A stretch of 15,765 nucleotides of DNA from JBDTGE01 sp050742975 (GTDB lineage Bacteria; Actinomycetota; Actinomycetes; Mycobacteriales; Jatrophihabitantaceae), in NCBI GenBank assembly GCA_050742975.1, contig JBOGDQ010000024.1, forward strand, positions 1-15,765. Reading direction: 5' to 3'. The translations under genes and the position numbers were made by a program. This document shows, in pieces, positions 1 to 6,983 of the stretch. Within the stretch, counting starts at the first letter, position 1. Every line of letters starts with the position of its first letter. Below the pieces are notes generated by a model. It was given only the letters and a program-made list of their open reading frames with translations, made no database searches and had not been told where the DNA came from.

Positions 1-2
1 GG

Positions 3-839
3 ACGGTCATCGACGGGCAGCTCTCGTCCGAGCGGTGGCGCACGCAGTTCGATGACGTCGAGCTCGCGCGCCGGCCGCGCTGTGCCGAGACGATCGCCGG
101 CGAGCTGGTCGGCTACTGCCTGCGCCACGATGCGCCACCAGGGGTCCTGGGCGAGGCGATCGGTGTCGAGGTGAGTCCGGGCGCGTGCGGGGTGCTGACC
201 GCCGCCGCGCAGATGACGGGCGGCCTGGACCGGATCATGCTCGCCCGGCGCGCCGCCGACCTGCGCGAGGACCTGCCTGGCCTCTACTGGCTCGACCACA
301 TCGGCGCGGCCCGGCCGACCGGCCGGGCGGCTCGCGATGACACGTTCGACGAGATGCTCGCCTGGATGATCGAGTTCGACGATCGGTTGGACCCCTACTG
401 CCTGGTCACGGCCTCGGACCTGCGGCGCGAGATCCTGACCTGGGTCGGCCCGGGTTCTTCGCTCCACGACGAGGTGGCCGAGACGCCCGAGGAGGTGGAC
501 CGAGCCCTGACGACGGCTTGTTTCGATGACGCTGTCGACGGCGTTCGTGCGGCACTCGGCCGGCCCGCGATGTTCGGCGTCACGACCACCGACGAGGCGT
601 TCGGCACGTGGGCGCGCTGGCGATTGTGGTTGCTCGAGCGGCCCGACCTGGTGGGACCCGAGCCGTTCAGTGGTCCGAGAAACCGAACAACCCGGGCAAC
701 CGAGCGACTCAGCGCGTTGGCCGGGGCGGCGGAGGAGGTGAGGCCGCTGGATAGCCGCCGCCGATCACCGATCGGCCGATGTCGTGTGCGTGATGCACGA
801 GGTCGTGCACGAAGTAGCGGCCGAACGTGTCGATCGTGA
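3..839 (+). CDS. Unrecognised protein, 5' end outside window
   Basis: The frame is open from the first bases of the window, so the true start lies upstream; about 278 residues are visible. I do not recognise the family. The visible part is an acidic soluble protein with no evident membrane segment, with recognisable stretches such as LYWLDHIGAARPTG, MLAWMIEFDDRLDPYCL and FGTWARWRLWLLERPDLVG. The in-frame GTG at 171 is internal to the open frame, and coding-like sequence continues upstream of it, so I do not take it as the start. The last ~43 codons (from about 709) lie opposite the end of the convergent DinB-like gene and turn strongly arginine-rich. The native C-terminus may therefore be altered, by a late frameshift or simple read-on. 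The other two frames stop at 739-741 and 752-754. Confidence 0.6.
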   Translation, partial: TVIDGQLSSERWRTQFDDVELARRPRCAETIAGELVGYCLRHDAPPGVLGEAIGVEVSPGACGVLTAAAQMTGGLDRIMLARRAADLREDLPGLYWLDHIGAARPTGRAARDDTFDEMLAWMIEFDDRLDPYCLVTASDLRREILTWVGPGSSLHDEVAETPEEVDRALTTACFDDAVDGVRAALGRPAMFGVTTTDEAFGTWARWRLWLLERPDLVGPEPFSGPRNRTTRATERLSALAGAAEEVRPLDSRRRSPIGRCRVRDARGRARSSGRTCRS

Positions 840-1302
840 ACACCGAGCCGTTCGACCGACGACCGGACCGGCTCCACTGATCGCCGGCGACGGCGGAGAA
901 CGCGCCGGCGATGCGATCAGCAGCGGCCGCAAGCTCGCGCGCGACGACCGCCGGCTCCTGCTCCCAGTACCGCGACGCGAGCGCCGCCTCGTCCTGGTCC
1001 CAGTTGTCGAACGTGGGGTCGTCGGCGCAGAGCATCAGGTGCAGGCGCGCGTCGAACAGCACGCAGACGTCACGAATGTGGCAGCCGTACTCCAGCACCG
1101 ACCACACCTGAGGCGACGGGCGCTCAGCCGCTGACGCCTCCGCGAGCGCGGTGCCGAACACTTCGATCACCTGACGAACCAGCGCTGCGATTGCGGCGCG
1201 ATCCAGCGCGGGCGCGTCGAAGGCGCACTCCGGGCAGCTGCGCGACAGGATCCACATCCAGTCCTTGTCGTCCGGTGGCGGGGACGCCGGAGCGGCCGTC
1301 AT
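709..1302 (-). CDS. DinB-like four-helix metalloprotein
   Basis: A 197-residue protein. The pattern fits the DinB/MDMPI superfamily, whose members are helical bundles binding a metal through three histidines, often as thiol-dependent (mycothiol) enzymes. Candidate ligands are His75 (EYGCHIRDV) and His166/His170 (YFVHDLVHHAHDI). An N-terminal CPEC motif (Cys23, Cys26) follows a DWMWIL segment, a combination I associate with an actinobacterial DinB subgroup. The start is the ATG at 1302, which overlaps the lipoprotein stop as ATGA (1299-1302); the open frame continues 48 codons further up but only inside the lipoprotein gene. The C-terminus ends in a short proline run and overlaps the convergent upstream gene by 131 bp. 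The substrate is unknown. The enzyme fold is likely; the specific reaction is not predictable. Confidence 0.75.
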   Translation of the reverse strand: MTAAPASPPPDDKDWMWILSRSCPECAFDAPALDRAAIAALVRQVIEVFGTALAEASAAERPSPQVWSVLEYGCHIRDVCVLFDARLHLMLCADDPTFDNWDQDEAALASRYWEQEPAVVARELAAAADRIAGAFSAVAGDQWSRSGRRSNGSVFTIDTFGRYFVHDLVHHAHDIGRSVIGGGYPAASPPPPPRPTR

Positions 1303-2057
1303 CCGGTGCCCACCTCCGACGCCGGCGGGGCGGTGATTGTCAGCGGTGCGTCGAACTTGCTGACGTCGACGGTGACGGGAAACTTGGCGCTGCCCAGTGC
1401 GATGTCCAGGACGAACTTCACCGGGCGCGCCTGGCTGTCGAGCCACAGGTCCACCGGGATCTTCGTGCCACCAAGGGACCGCAGCATCCCGTCCAGCTCG
1501 CTGTTCCCGGTGCTCTTGTTCGGATCGACCTTCATCGTGTAGTGCGTCGTCGGGATGCCGTCGACCGATGCGCTGCCGTGGTCCTGCACGTCCGAGGCCG
1601 AATCGACGAGGCCGGACACGACGCTGAGTGAGGTGATGATGCCGGTGACGCTCAGCGCCGGCGAGATCGTCTGCACCAGCGGGTTGGTGCTATCGGAGCG
1701 GACCAGCACCCACGGCTTGCCGCTCTTGCTCGTCCCGGCAGGCACCTTCGCGTAGCTCTTGCCGTCGACGGTCACCACGTCGATCTGGCCGGCCGACTGA
1801 CTGAGCTGCACGTCCGTCGCGGTGGCATGACCGTTGTCGAGCGTGACGTCCGCGGTGCTCTTACCGCCCAGAGATCCGGCGTCGATGTCGAGGTGCGCGG
1901 CCGTCAGGGCCTTCAGCGACTTGCCCAACTTCGCGGCCAGCACGGAGGCGTCGGCGTGGCTGCCGTCCTGCTTCGACGCCGACGACGAGCAGCCTGCGGC
2001 CACCATCGGGACGATGACGATCACGCCGGCCACGCTGGCGATCCGATGCCGGTTCAC
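1299..2057 (-). CDS. LppX/LprAFG-family lipoprotein
   Basis: A 252-residue exported lipoprotein. The N-terminus has a short basic segment (MNRHR), a hydrophobic stretch and a lipobox VAAGC with the acylated cysteine at residue 23, followed by a Ser-rich linker. The remainder fits the LppX_LprAFG family: a single beta-rich domain of roughly 200 residues ending in DVSKFDAPLTITAPPASEV, characteristic of the family. Known relatives (LprG, LppX) bind lipids or glycolipids in a hydrophobic pocket and act at the outer face of the membrane. The start is GTG at 2057. There is no Shine-Dalgarno sequence; instead a TAGATT box sits six bases upstream, suggesting leaderless initiation. It is first in a two-gene unit with the DinB-like gene through an ATGA overlap. 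The ligand is unknown. Confidence 0.85.
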   Translation of the reverse strand: MNRHRIASVAGVIVIVPMVAAGCSSSASKQDGSHADASVLAAKLGKSLKALTAAHLDIDAGSLGGKSTADVTLDNGHATATDVQLSQSAGQIDVVTVDGKSYAKVPAGTSKSGKPWVLVRSDSTNPLVQTISPALSVTGIITSLSVVSGLVDSASDVQDHGSASVDGIPTTHYTMKVDPNKSTGNSELDGMLRSLGGTKIPVDLWLDSQARPVKFVLDIALGSAKFPVTVDVSKFDAPLTITAPPASEVGTG

Positions 2058-2063
2058 CAGGGC

Positions 2064-2069
2064 AATCTA
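2064..2069 (-). promoter_or_regulatory. Candidate -10 box of lipoprotein gene (leaderless)
   Basis: On the minus strand TAGATT fits the actinobacterial TANNNT -10 pattern and lies exactly six bases before the GTG start at 2057. Transcription would then begin at or next to the start codon. No ribosome binding site is visible, which agrees. No convincing -35 was identified. Confidence 0.4.
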
Positions 2070-2086
2070 TCGCGACAGCCGATGAC

Positions 2087-2234
2087 CTAAGCCGCACAGC
2101 TCAGGGTCGATGCCGCCGCGGCGAGGTGCTTGTCACGTGTCCACAGCCGGGCGTCGGCCGTGAGCAGTGTCGCCGCGAGCAAGTGGGCGCGGTTTCGGCC
2201 TGCATCGAGGGCGGCCCGCCTTTGACGTAGTTCG
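2087..2234 (-). pseudogene. Remnant of a VapC-type PIN-domain toxin (C-terminal end)
   Basis: Reading the minus strand to the TAG at 2087-2089 gives about 49 codons without a plausible start. They include RAHLLAATLLTADARLW and TRDKHLAAAASTL. This looks like the C-terminal end of VapC-family toxins, where a TRD(K/R)xL segment supplies one of the acidic active-site residues of the PIN ribonuclease fold. A complete VapC is about 130 residues, so the N-terminal two thirds, with the first catalytic acids, are missing. The fragment begins where mazF ends, in a different frame from mazF. I infer a decayed toxin gene left after deletion or replacement by the mazEF pair. It could be a chance resemblance over a short stretch, but the match is compact and ends at a stop codon. 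Confidence 0.55.
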
Positions 2235-2534
2235 CTAATCGAGGTCGAAGGCGGCGTTGATCGCCCTGCTGAGAGCGGCCTCCTGCTCGGGCAGTAGCCG
2301 GCCGATCTGGCCCCCGAGGTCGGCGACGGAGATCGTCATGATGTTGTCCAGGTTGACGACGCACGTGTGATCCAGCCCGTTCGCAACGCCGACCGGGACC
2401 TCGACGGACAGGCCGCGCGCCGTGCTCGTGATGGGTGCGACGGTGACCAGAGTCCGGCGTGCCCTGACCTGTTCCCGGGTCAGCACCAGTGCGGGACGGG
2501 ACTTGTCGAGCTTGGCGACATGAATCGGGCGCAT
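2235..2534 (-). CDS. mazF: MazF/PemK-family endoribonuclease toxin
   Basis: A 99-residue protein, slightly short for a MazF of about 110 residues. Family hallmarks in order: an N-terminal RPIHVAKLDKSRPALVLTR strand-loop segment, TVAPITSTARGLSVEVPVG around residues 31-49 (containing the conserved arginine/serine/threonine site), and VVNLDNIMTISVADLG at residues 59-74. MazF toxins cleave single-stranded mRNA at short sequences and are held inactive by a co-encoded antitoxin. The ATG at 2534 overlaps the last base of the antitoxin stop codon (TGATG), so the pair is translationally coupled. All recognisable motifs are intact and the toxin is presumably functional. It is immediately followed by the VapC-like remnant. 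Confidence 0.9.
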   Translation of the reverse strand: MRPIHVAKLDKSRPALVLTREQVRARRTLVTVAPITSTARGLSVEVPVGVANGLDHTCVVNLDNIMTISVADLGGQIGRLLPEQEAALSRAINAAFDLD

Positions 2535-2773
2535 CAGTCGAGCTCGTCCAGAGGCACTCGTGCGGCGTATCCCGCGAGCCCGGCGAACTCGTCGTCCTGC
2601 CCGCTCATCGAGGCGTAGATCGCGGCGTCCCGCTCGGCCACCAGTCGACGTTCTTCTCGTTTGATCGCGTGCCAGATGAAGTCGGCGCGGCTCTTGGCCG
2701 CACCGCTGGATACCTGGGAGTCGACGAACTGCACCACGTCATCTGGAAGGCGGACGGCAATCTGGGTGCTCAT
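2534..2773 (-). CDS. mazE: Ribbon-helix-helix antitoxin (MazE-like)
   Basis: A 79-residue protein. Residues 1-45 form a ribbon-helix-helix DNA-binding domain: a short beta strand TQIAVRLPDDVVQFVD followed by SRADFIWHAIKREERR. The acidic C-terminal part (about residues 46-79, ending VPLDELD) is the likely flexible toxin-binding tail. It precedes mazF with a one-base overlap, the standard antitoxin-first arrangement. Such antitoxins neutralise MazF and repress their own promoter as dimers. The ATG at 2773 has no Shine-Dalgarno sequence; a TACCGT box six bases upstream suggests a leaderless transcript. The name mazE is by partner and fold type; the sequence is RHH rather than the AbrB-like fold of E. 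coli MazE. Confidence 0.85.
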   Translation of the reverse strand: MSTQIAVRLPDDVVQFVDSQVSSGAAKSRADFIWHAIKREERRLVAERDAAIYASMSGQDDEFAGLAGYAARVPLDELD

Positions 2774-2779
2774 ACCACA

Positions 2780-2785
2780 ACGGTA
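2780..2785 (-). promoter_or_regulatory. Candidate -10 box of the toxin-antitoxin operon
   Basis: On the minus strand TACCGT fits the TANNNT pattern and lies six bases before the antitoxin ATG. The gap to the XPB stop (2774-2827) is short but could hold this promoter and an operator for the RHH protein. No clear -35 at normal spacing was found. Confidence 0.35.
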
Positions 2786-2827
2786 CCGGCCTGGGATGCA
2801 CCTGCGATGTCAGCCGCTGATCGAAGG

Positions 2828-4504
2828 TCAGTCGTCCTCGGCCCGGAACCCCGGCAGGCTCGGGCCGAGCAGGTCATCTGCGTCGACGATGGTGTACGCG
2901 TAACCCTGCTCGGCGAGGAAGCGCTGGCGATGCGCCGCATACTCGGCGTCCAGGGTCTCGCGCGCGACCACGGTGTAGAAGTGCGCCTGGCGCCCGTCGT
3001 GCTTGGGCCGCAGGACCCGCCCCAGCCGCTGCGCCTCCTCCTGCCGCGACCCGAACGTCCCCGAGATCTGGACCGCGACCGCGGCCTCGGGCAGGTCGAT
3101 GGAGAAGTTCGCGACCTTGCTGACGACGAGCACCCGGGTCTCGCCGCGGCGGAACTCGTCGTACAGCCGCTCCCGCTCCTTGTTCGTCGTCGAGCCCTGG
3201 ATGATCGGCGCGCCGTCGAGTTCGGCCGAGACGTCGTCGAGCTGGTCGAGGTACGCGCCGATGACGAGCACCTGGTCGTCCGGGTGCTGCTCGACGATCG
3301 TCCGGATCACCGGCAGCTTGGTGCGCGCGGTGGCCGCGAGCTTGTAGCGGTCCTCCGGCTCGGCGGTCGCGTACGCCATCCGCTCGGCGTCGGTGAGCGT
3401 CACGCGGACCTCGGTGCAGTCGGCCGGCGCGATCCAGCCCTGGTTCTCGATGTCCTTCCACGGCGCGTCGTAGCGCTTCGGCCCGATCAGCGAGAAGACG
3501 TCGCCCTCGCGGCCGTCCTCACGAATGAGCGTGGCGGTCAGCCCGAGCCGGCGCCGGGACTGCAGATCGGCGGTCAGCCGGAAGATCGGCGCCGGCAGCA
3601 GGTGCACCTCGTCGTAGACGATCAGGCCCCAGTCGCGGGAGTCGAACAGCTCCAGGTGCCGGTACTCGCCCTTGCGCCGCGTCGTCATCACCTGATACGT
3701 CGCGATCGTGACCGGGCGGATCTCCTTCTTCTCGCCGCTGTACTCGCCGATCTCCTCCTCGGTGAGCGACGTGCGGGCGAGCAGCTCGCGCTTCCACTGG
3801 CGTCCCGCGACGGTGTTGGTGACGAGGATCAGGGTGGTCGCCTTCGCCTGTGCCATCGCGGCCGCGCCGACGAGAGTTTTCCCTGCGCCACAAGGCAGAA
3901 CAACGACGCCGGACCCTCCTGCCCAGAACATGTCGACAGCCTGCTGCTGGTAGCTGCGCAGCTCCCAGTCGTCCTGCTTCAACGCGATCTCGTGGGCCTC
4001 GCCGTCGACGTAGCCGGCCAGGTCCTCGGCCGGCCAGCCGACCTTGAGCAGCGCCTGCTTGAGCCGGCCGCGCTCGGACGGGTGCACCAGCACCACGTCG
4101 TCCTCGACCCGCTCGCCGAGCATCGGTGCGATCTTGTTCTGCCGCAGGATCTCCTCCAGGACGGCGCGGTCCAGGCTGACCAGGACCAGGCCGTGGACGG
4201 GATGCTTCACCAGCTGCAGCCGACCGTAGCGGTCCATCGTGTCGGCCACGTCGACCAGCAGCGCGTGCGGGACGGCGAAGCGGGAGTAGCGGACCAGCGC
4301 GTCCACGACCTGCTCGGCGTCGTGCCCGGCCGCGCGCGCGTTCCACAGCCCGAGCGGGGTCAGCCGGTAGGTGTGCACGTGCTCCGGGGAACGCTCCAGC
4401 TCGGCGAACGGCGCGATCGCGGCCCGTGCCTCCGGGGCCATCGGGTGCTCGACCTCGAGCAGCAGGGTCTTGTCGGACTGGACGATCAGCGGGCCGTCGG
4501 TCAC
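2828..4504 (-). CDS. xpb: XPB-type DNA repair helicase
   Basis: A 558-residue superfamily 2 helicase of the XPB/Rad25 type, full length for the actinobacterial family. Bacterial XPB relatives are ATP-dependent 3'-5' DNA helicases linked to repair or transcription. An N-terminal non-helicase region (to about residue 175) precedes the motor core. Motifs seen: Walker A CGAGKT (205-210), Walker B DEVH (298-301), motif III GLTATL (321-326), the XPB-specific RED motif (328-330), and motif VI QRLGRVLRP (492-500). I chose GTG at 4504 because GGGAG lies four bases upstream and the protein then begins VTDGPLIVQSDKTLLLEVEH, as expected for the family. The frame remains open to 4630, but that segment is basic, atypical and overlaps the divergent gene. 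Cellular location is cytoplasm/nucleoid. Confidence 0.95.
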   Translation of the reverse strand: MTDGPLIVQSDKTLLLEVEHPMAPEARAAIAPFAELERSPEHVHTYRLTPLGLWNARAAGHDAEQVVDALVRYSRFAVPHALLVDVADTMDRYGRLQLVKHPVHGLVLVSLDRAVLEEILRQNKIAPMLGERVEDDVVLVHPSERGRLKQALLKVGWPAEDLAGYVDGEAHEIALKQDDWELRSYQQQAVDMFWAGGSGVVVLPCGAGKTLVGAAAMAQAKATTLILVTNTVAGRQWKRELLARTSLTEEEIGEYSGEKKEIRPVTIATYQVMTTRRKGEYRHLELFDSRDWGLIVYDEVHLLPAPIFRLTADLQSRRRLGLTATLIREDGREGDVFSLIGPKRYDAPWKDIENQGWIAPADCTEVRVTLTDAERMAYATAEPEDRYKLAATARTKLPVIRTIVEQHPDDQVLVIGAYLDQLDDVSAELDGAPIIQGSTTNKERERLYDEFRRGETRVLVVSKVANFSIDLPEAAVAVQISGTFGSRQEEAQRLGRVLRPKHDGRQAHFYTVVARETLDAEYAAHRQRFLAEQGYAYTIVDADDLLGPSLPGFRAEDD

Positions 4505-4508
4505 TGGG

Positions 4509-4513
4509 CTCCC
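4509..4513 (-). promoter_or_regulatory. Ribosome binding site deciding the XPB start
   Basis: GGGAG on the minus strand, four bases before the GTG at 4504. It favours this start over the upstream ATG codons. Confidence 0.6.
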
Positions 4514-4578
4514 ACGGGGTTTAGGCGGACTAACCAGTATCGCAAACATCGCCACCTGTGCGGGTGTTCCACCCTGTC

Positions 4579-4619
4579 TCAACCTTGGGGTTGATTCGCG
4601 GAGGCGCCGAAATCGCGAA
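4579..4619 (+). repeat. Two small inverted repeats upstream of the membrane-protein gene
   Basis: A 6-bp stem TCAACC/GGTTGA with a four-base loop (4579-4594) is followed by TTCGCG (4595-4600) and its complement CGCGAA (4614-4619). They lie in the xpb/membrane-protein divergent region, the second ending nine bases before the ATG. They could be an operator or leader structure, but chance is plausible in GC-rich DNA. Confidence 0.3.
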
Positions 4620-4628
4620 CCTTGAGGC

Positions 4629-5147
4629 ATGACATTCAGCGATTACCTCTTCGACAGCGTCCTGGTCCTGCTCGTCCTGCGCCAGCTCCGCGAGAGCCGC
4701 CTCGATCGCAAGGCGGTGCTCCTGCCGCTCGGCATCATCGCCTGGGTCGCGGACAGCTATCTGCACACGATCCCCACGTCCGGCAACAACCTGGTCCTGA
4801 TCGTCGGCCTGACCCTCGTCGGCGTCGCGTTCGGATCGATCAGCGCCCTGACCACCCGGGTGCGTGCCGACGGCGGCCGCTACGCGCTGGTCAAGGCCGG
4901 CTGGACCGCCGCGGGTGTCTGGGTGCTCAGCATGGGCTCGCGGTTCGCGTTCGCGGTGTGGGCCTCGCACGGCGGCGGCCCGAGCCTGTACCGGTTCGGC
5001 CGCACGCACCACCTCAGCATCGACGTCTGGACCGCCGCGCTCGTGCTCATGGCGCTCGGCGAGGTGCTCAGCCGCACCGGCATCCTGCTGGTCCGCAGCC
5101 AGCGGACCCTCGGTCAGCCGGCCGAGCGGAACCTCGTCACCGTCTGA
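4629..5147 (+). CDS. Hypothetical multi-pass membrane protein
   Basis: A 172-residue membrane protein with about five hydrophobic segments: roughly residues 7-20, 29-45, 54-76, 90-112 and 131-155. Basic loops follow the first segment (RQLRESRLDRK) and sit near the C-terminus. Size and pattern resemble small actinobacterial membrane proteins of the DUF1453/CcdC-like type, but I cannot confirm that. It is divergent from xpb across 124 bp and ends nine bases before the stop of the convergent response regulator. The ATG at 4629 has a weak GAGG directly upstream. No function is predicted. Confidence 0.75.
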   Translation: MTFSDYLFDSVLVLLVLRQLRESRLDRKAVLLPLGIIAWVADSYLHTIPTSGNNLVLIVGLTLVGVAFGSISALTTRVRADGGRYALVKAGWTAAGVWVLSMGSRFAFAVWASHGGGPSLYRFGRTHHLSIDVWTAALVLMALGEVLSRTGILLVRSQRTLGQPAERNLVTV

Positions 5148-5156
5148 CCCGTCCCC

Positions 5157-5831
5157 TCACCGGCCAGCCAGGCCCCGTCGCCACGCCCAGGCGACGAGGC
5201 CGGGCCGGCCGTCCACGTCGAGCTTGGACAGCACGTGGTTCAGGTGGGTCTTCACGGTGGCCTCGCTGACGACGAGCCGGCGGGCGATCTGCTGGTTCGA
5301 CAGCCCCTCGGCCACCAGCCGGACGACGTCCACCTCGCGGCGGGTCAGCCCGTCGGACTCGTGCCCGTCGGCCGGGTGCGGCTCGGGCTCGCGCGGACCG
5401 TGCGCAGGCGCGGCACCCGTCGCCAGCTCGACCAGCCGCCGCTGCACGGTGGCGTCCAGGACCGTCCGCCCCGCCGCGACGTCCCGGATGCCGGCCACCA
5501 GCGCCTCACCGCTCGTGTCCTTGGTCAGGTACCCGGCCGCCCCGGCTCGCAGCGCGGGCAGCACCGCGTCGTCGTCGGCGAACGTGGTCAGGATCAGCAC
5601 CCGGGTCGTCGGCACCTGCTCGGCGAGGGCCGCAGTGACCTGGGCGCCGTCCAGCTTCGGCATCCGCAGGTCCAGCAGGGCGACGTCGGGCCGCTGCTCC
5701 ACGCACAGCGCGACGGCCTGCTCGCCGTCCGCGGCCGCGCCCACCACCTCGACGTCCGCACTCGCCGACAGCAGCAGGACAAGACCGTCCCGCACCACGG
5801 CCTGATCGTCGGCAAGCACCACCCGAATCAC
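5157..5831 (-). CDS. NarL/FixJ-family response regulator
   Basis: A 224-residue transcription regulator. Receiver domain residues 1-120: acidic pocket Asp8/Asp9, phospho-acceptor Asp54 (ALLDLRMP), the switch Thr82/Thr83 (LTTF) and Lys104 (YLTK). After a linker rich in Pro/His/Glu (about 138-160), a LuxR-type helix-turn-helix spans about 161-216: LTRREVDVVRLVAEGLSNQQIA, then SEATVKTHLNHVLSKLDV. All key residues are present. The GTG at 5831 overlaps the kinase stop as GTGA (5828-5831), so translation is coupled and the cognate kinase is clear. Phosphorylation should promote dimerisation and DNA binding; targets are not evident from the sequence. Confidence 0.95.
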   Translation of the reverse strand: MIRVVLADDQAVVRDGLVLLLSASADVEVVGAAADGEQAVALCVEQRPDVALLDLRMPKLDGAQVTAALAEQVPTTRVLILTTFADDDAVLPALRAGAAGYLTKDTSGEALVAGIRDVAAGRTVLDATVQRRLVELATGAAPAHGPREPEPHPADGHESDGLTRREVDVVRLVAEGLSNQQIARRLVVSEATVKTHLNHVLSKLDVDGRPGLVAWAWRRGLAGR

Positions 5832-6952
5832 GACGTCCTCACCTGAGCCTCCACCCGCCAGCCACCGCCCGCCCGCGGCCCGGCGTGCAGCGATCCATCG
5901 ACGCGCGCCAGCCGTTCCTGCATGCCGGCCAGGCCCAGCCCCGTGCCCTGCCCGGCGACGGCCACCCGGCCCGGGCCCGGGCCCGAGTCGTCCACCCGCG
6001 CGCGCAGCTGCCCGTCCTGCCAGCTCAGCTCGATCTCGACGGGCGATCCCGGCGCGTACCGTGCCGCGTTGGTCAGGGACTCCTGGACGACGCGGTACAA
6101 CGCGTGCTCGGCCTCCGGCGACACGCTCGCGGGCGTGCCCGTGCTGGCCAGAGCGACCCGGCCCGGATGGCGCTCGACAAGGTCGGGCAGCGCGGCCAGC
6201 CCGAGCCCGACCGGGTCGCGCAGCGCGCTGACCGCCTCGCGCGCCTCGGCCAGCCCGTCCTGGGCGAGCGCCGCCGCCTTGTCCAGCGGCTCGAGGATCG
6301 TGGCCCCGACGCCCGCGCCGGTCGCGACCGCGCGGACGGCCTGCAACTGCAGGGACAGCCCGGCCAGGCTGTGCGCGAGGACGTCGTGCAGGTCGCGGGC
6401 GATGCGGCTGCGCTCGCTGAGCGCCGCGGCCTGCGCCTCCGCCTCGCGGCCGGCCTGCACCTCCGCGAGCAGCGCCTGTGCCCGGTCCCGCTGCAGGACC
6501 AGCTCGCGGTGCTCGGCGGCGCGCTGCATCAGCAGCGGTACCGCGATCCCGGCCAGCGCACCGGCCGGGCTGCCCGTGATCACGCCGATGACCGTGGCGA
6601 CGGCGATCGTGTCCGCGACCACGAACGCGCGCCCGGCCGGGTGGTCGAAGTAGTACGGAAAGCGCGACACGACGAGGAAGACCGGCACCTCCCCCAGTCC
6701 GTTGGACGCGATGAGCACGGTGACCAGGCCGGCGACCGAGACGACGACGACCATGAGTGCCTGCAGCCGCGAGGACGTCACCAGCGGGACCGTCTGCAGC
6801 AGGACGGCGGCGATCACCATCAGCACGCCGGCGGCGACCTGTGACCAGATGTGGTGGGTGGACCACACCGTCACCGCGACGATCGCCGCCCACGCCGCGA
6901 TGCGCCACCACAGCGGCAACCGCACCGGGAGGAGCCCGGTCTGCTCACTCAT
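5828..6952 (-). CDS. Membrane sensor histidine kinase, HisKA_3 type
   Basis: A 374-residue kinase, partner of the downstream regulator. The N-terminal ~140 residues contain about five transmembrane segments with little extracytoplasmic sequence, so it probably senses a signal within or at the membrane. A coiled stretch (about 145-180) leads to the HisKA_3 dimerisation helix with the phospho-acceptor His189 in ARDLHDVLAHSLAGL. The ATPase domain has the N-box NAARYAPG (Asn295), VDDSGPGPG (about 320-328) and GTGLGLAGMQERL (336-348). I chose the ATG at 6952 (MSEQTG), giving a 31-bp gap to the upstream helicase-associated gene. The frame stays open to a start at 7036 that would overlap that gene by 53 bp. 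No good Shine-Dalgarno precedes either start. The signal is unknown. Confidence 0.9.
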   Translation of the reverse strand: MSEQTGLLPVRLPLWWRIAAWAAIVAVTVWSTHHIWSQVAAGVLMVIAAVLLQTVPLVTSSRLQALMVVVVSVAGLVTVLIASNGLGEVPVFLVVSRFPYYFDHPAGRAFVVADTIAVATVIGVITGSPAGALAGIAVPLLMQRAAEHRELVLQRDRAQALLAEVQAGREAEAQAAALSERSRIARDLHDVLAHSLAGLSLQLQAVRAVATGAGVGATILEPLDKAAALAQDGLAEAREAVSALRDPVGLGLAALPDLVERHPGRVALASTGTPASVSPEAEHALYRVVQESLTNAARYAPGSPVEIELSWQDGQLRARVDDSGPGPGRVAVAGQGTGLGLAGMQERLARVDGSLHAGPRAGGGWRVEAQVRTS

Positions 6953-6983
6953 CCCGGGCCACCGCAAGAACGTTGCGCGGGCC

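Noticed and set aside
2101..2364. An 87-codon minus-strand frame beneath mazF
   Set aside because: It is out of frame with both mazF and the VapC-like remnant and has Arg/Pro-rich composition without a motif.
2489..4594. Long plus-strand open frame opposite xpb
   Set aside because: It is antisense to a helicase with all motifs intact. The translation is low-complexity, rich in Arg/Val/Asp/Gln with no domain; GC-rich DNA produces such shadows.
5832..6911. Response regulator extended far upstream in the same frame
   Set aside because: The extension lies inside the kinase gene in another frame and is Arg/Gly-rich. The GTG at 5831 overlapping the kinase stop gives a normal 224-residue regulator.
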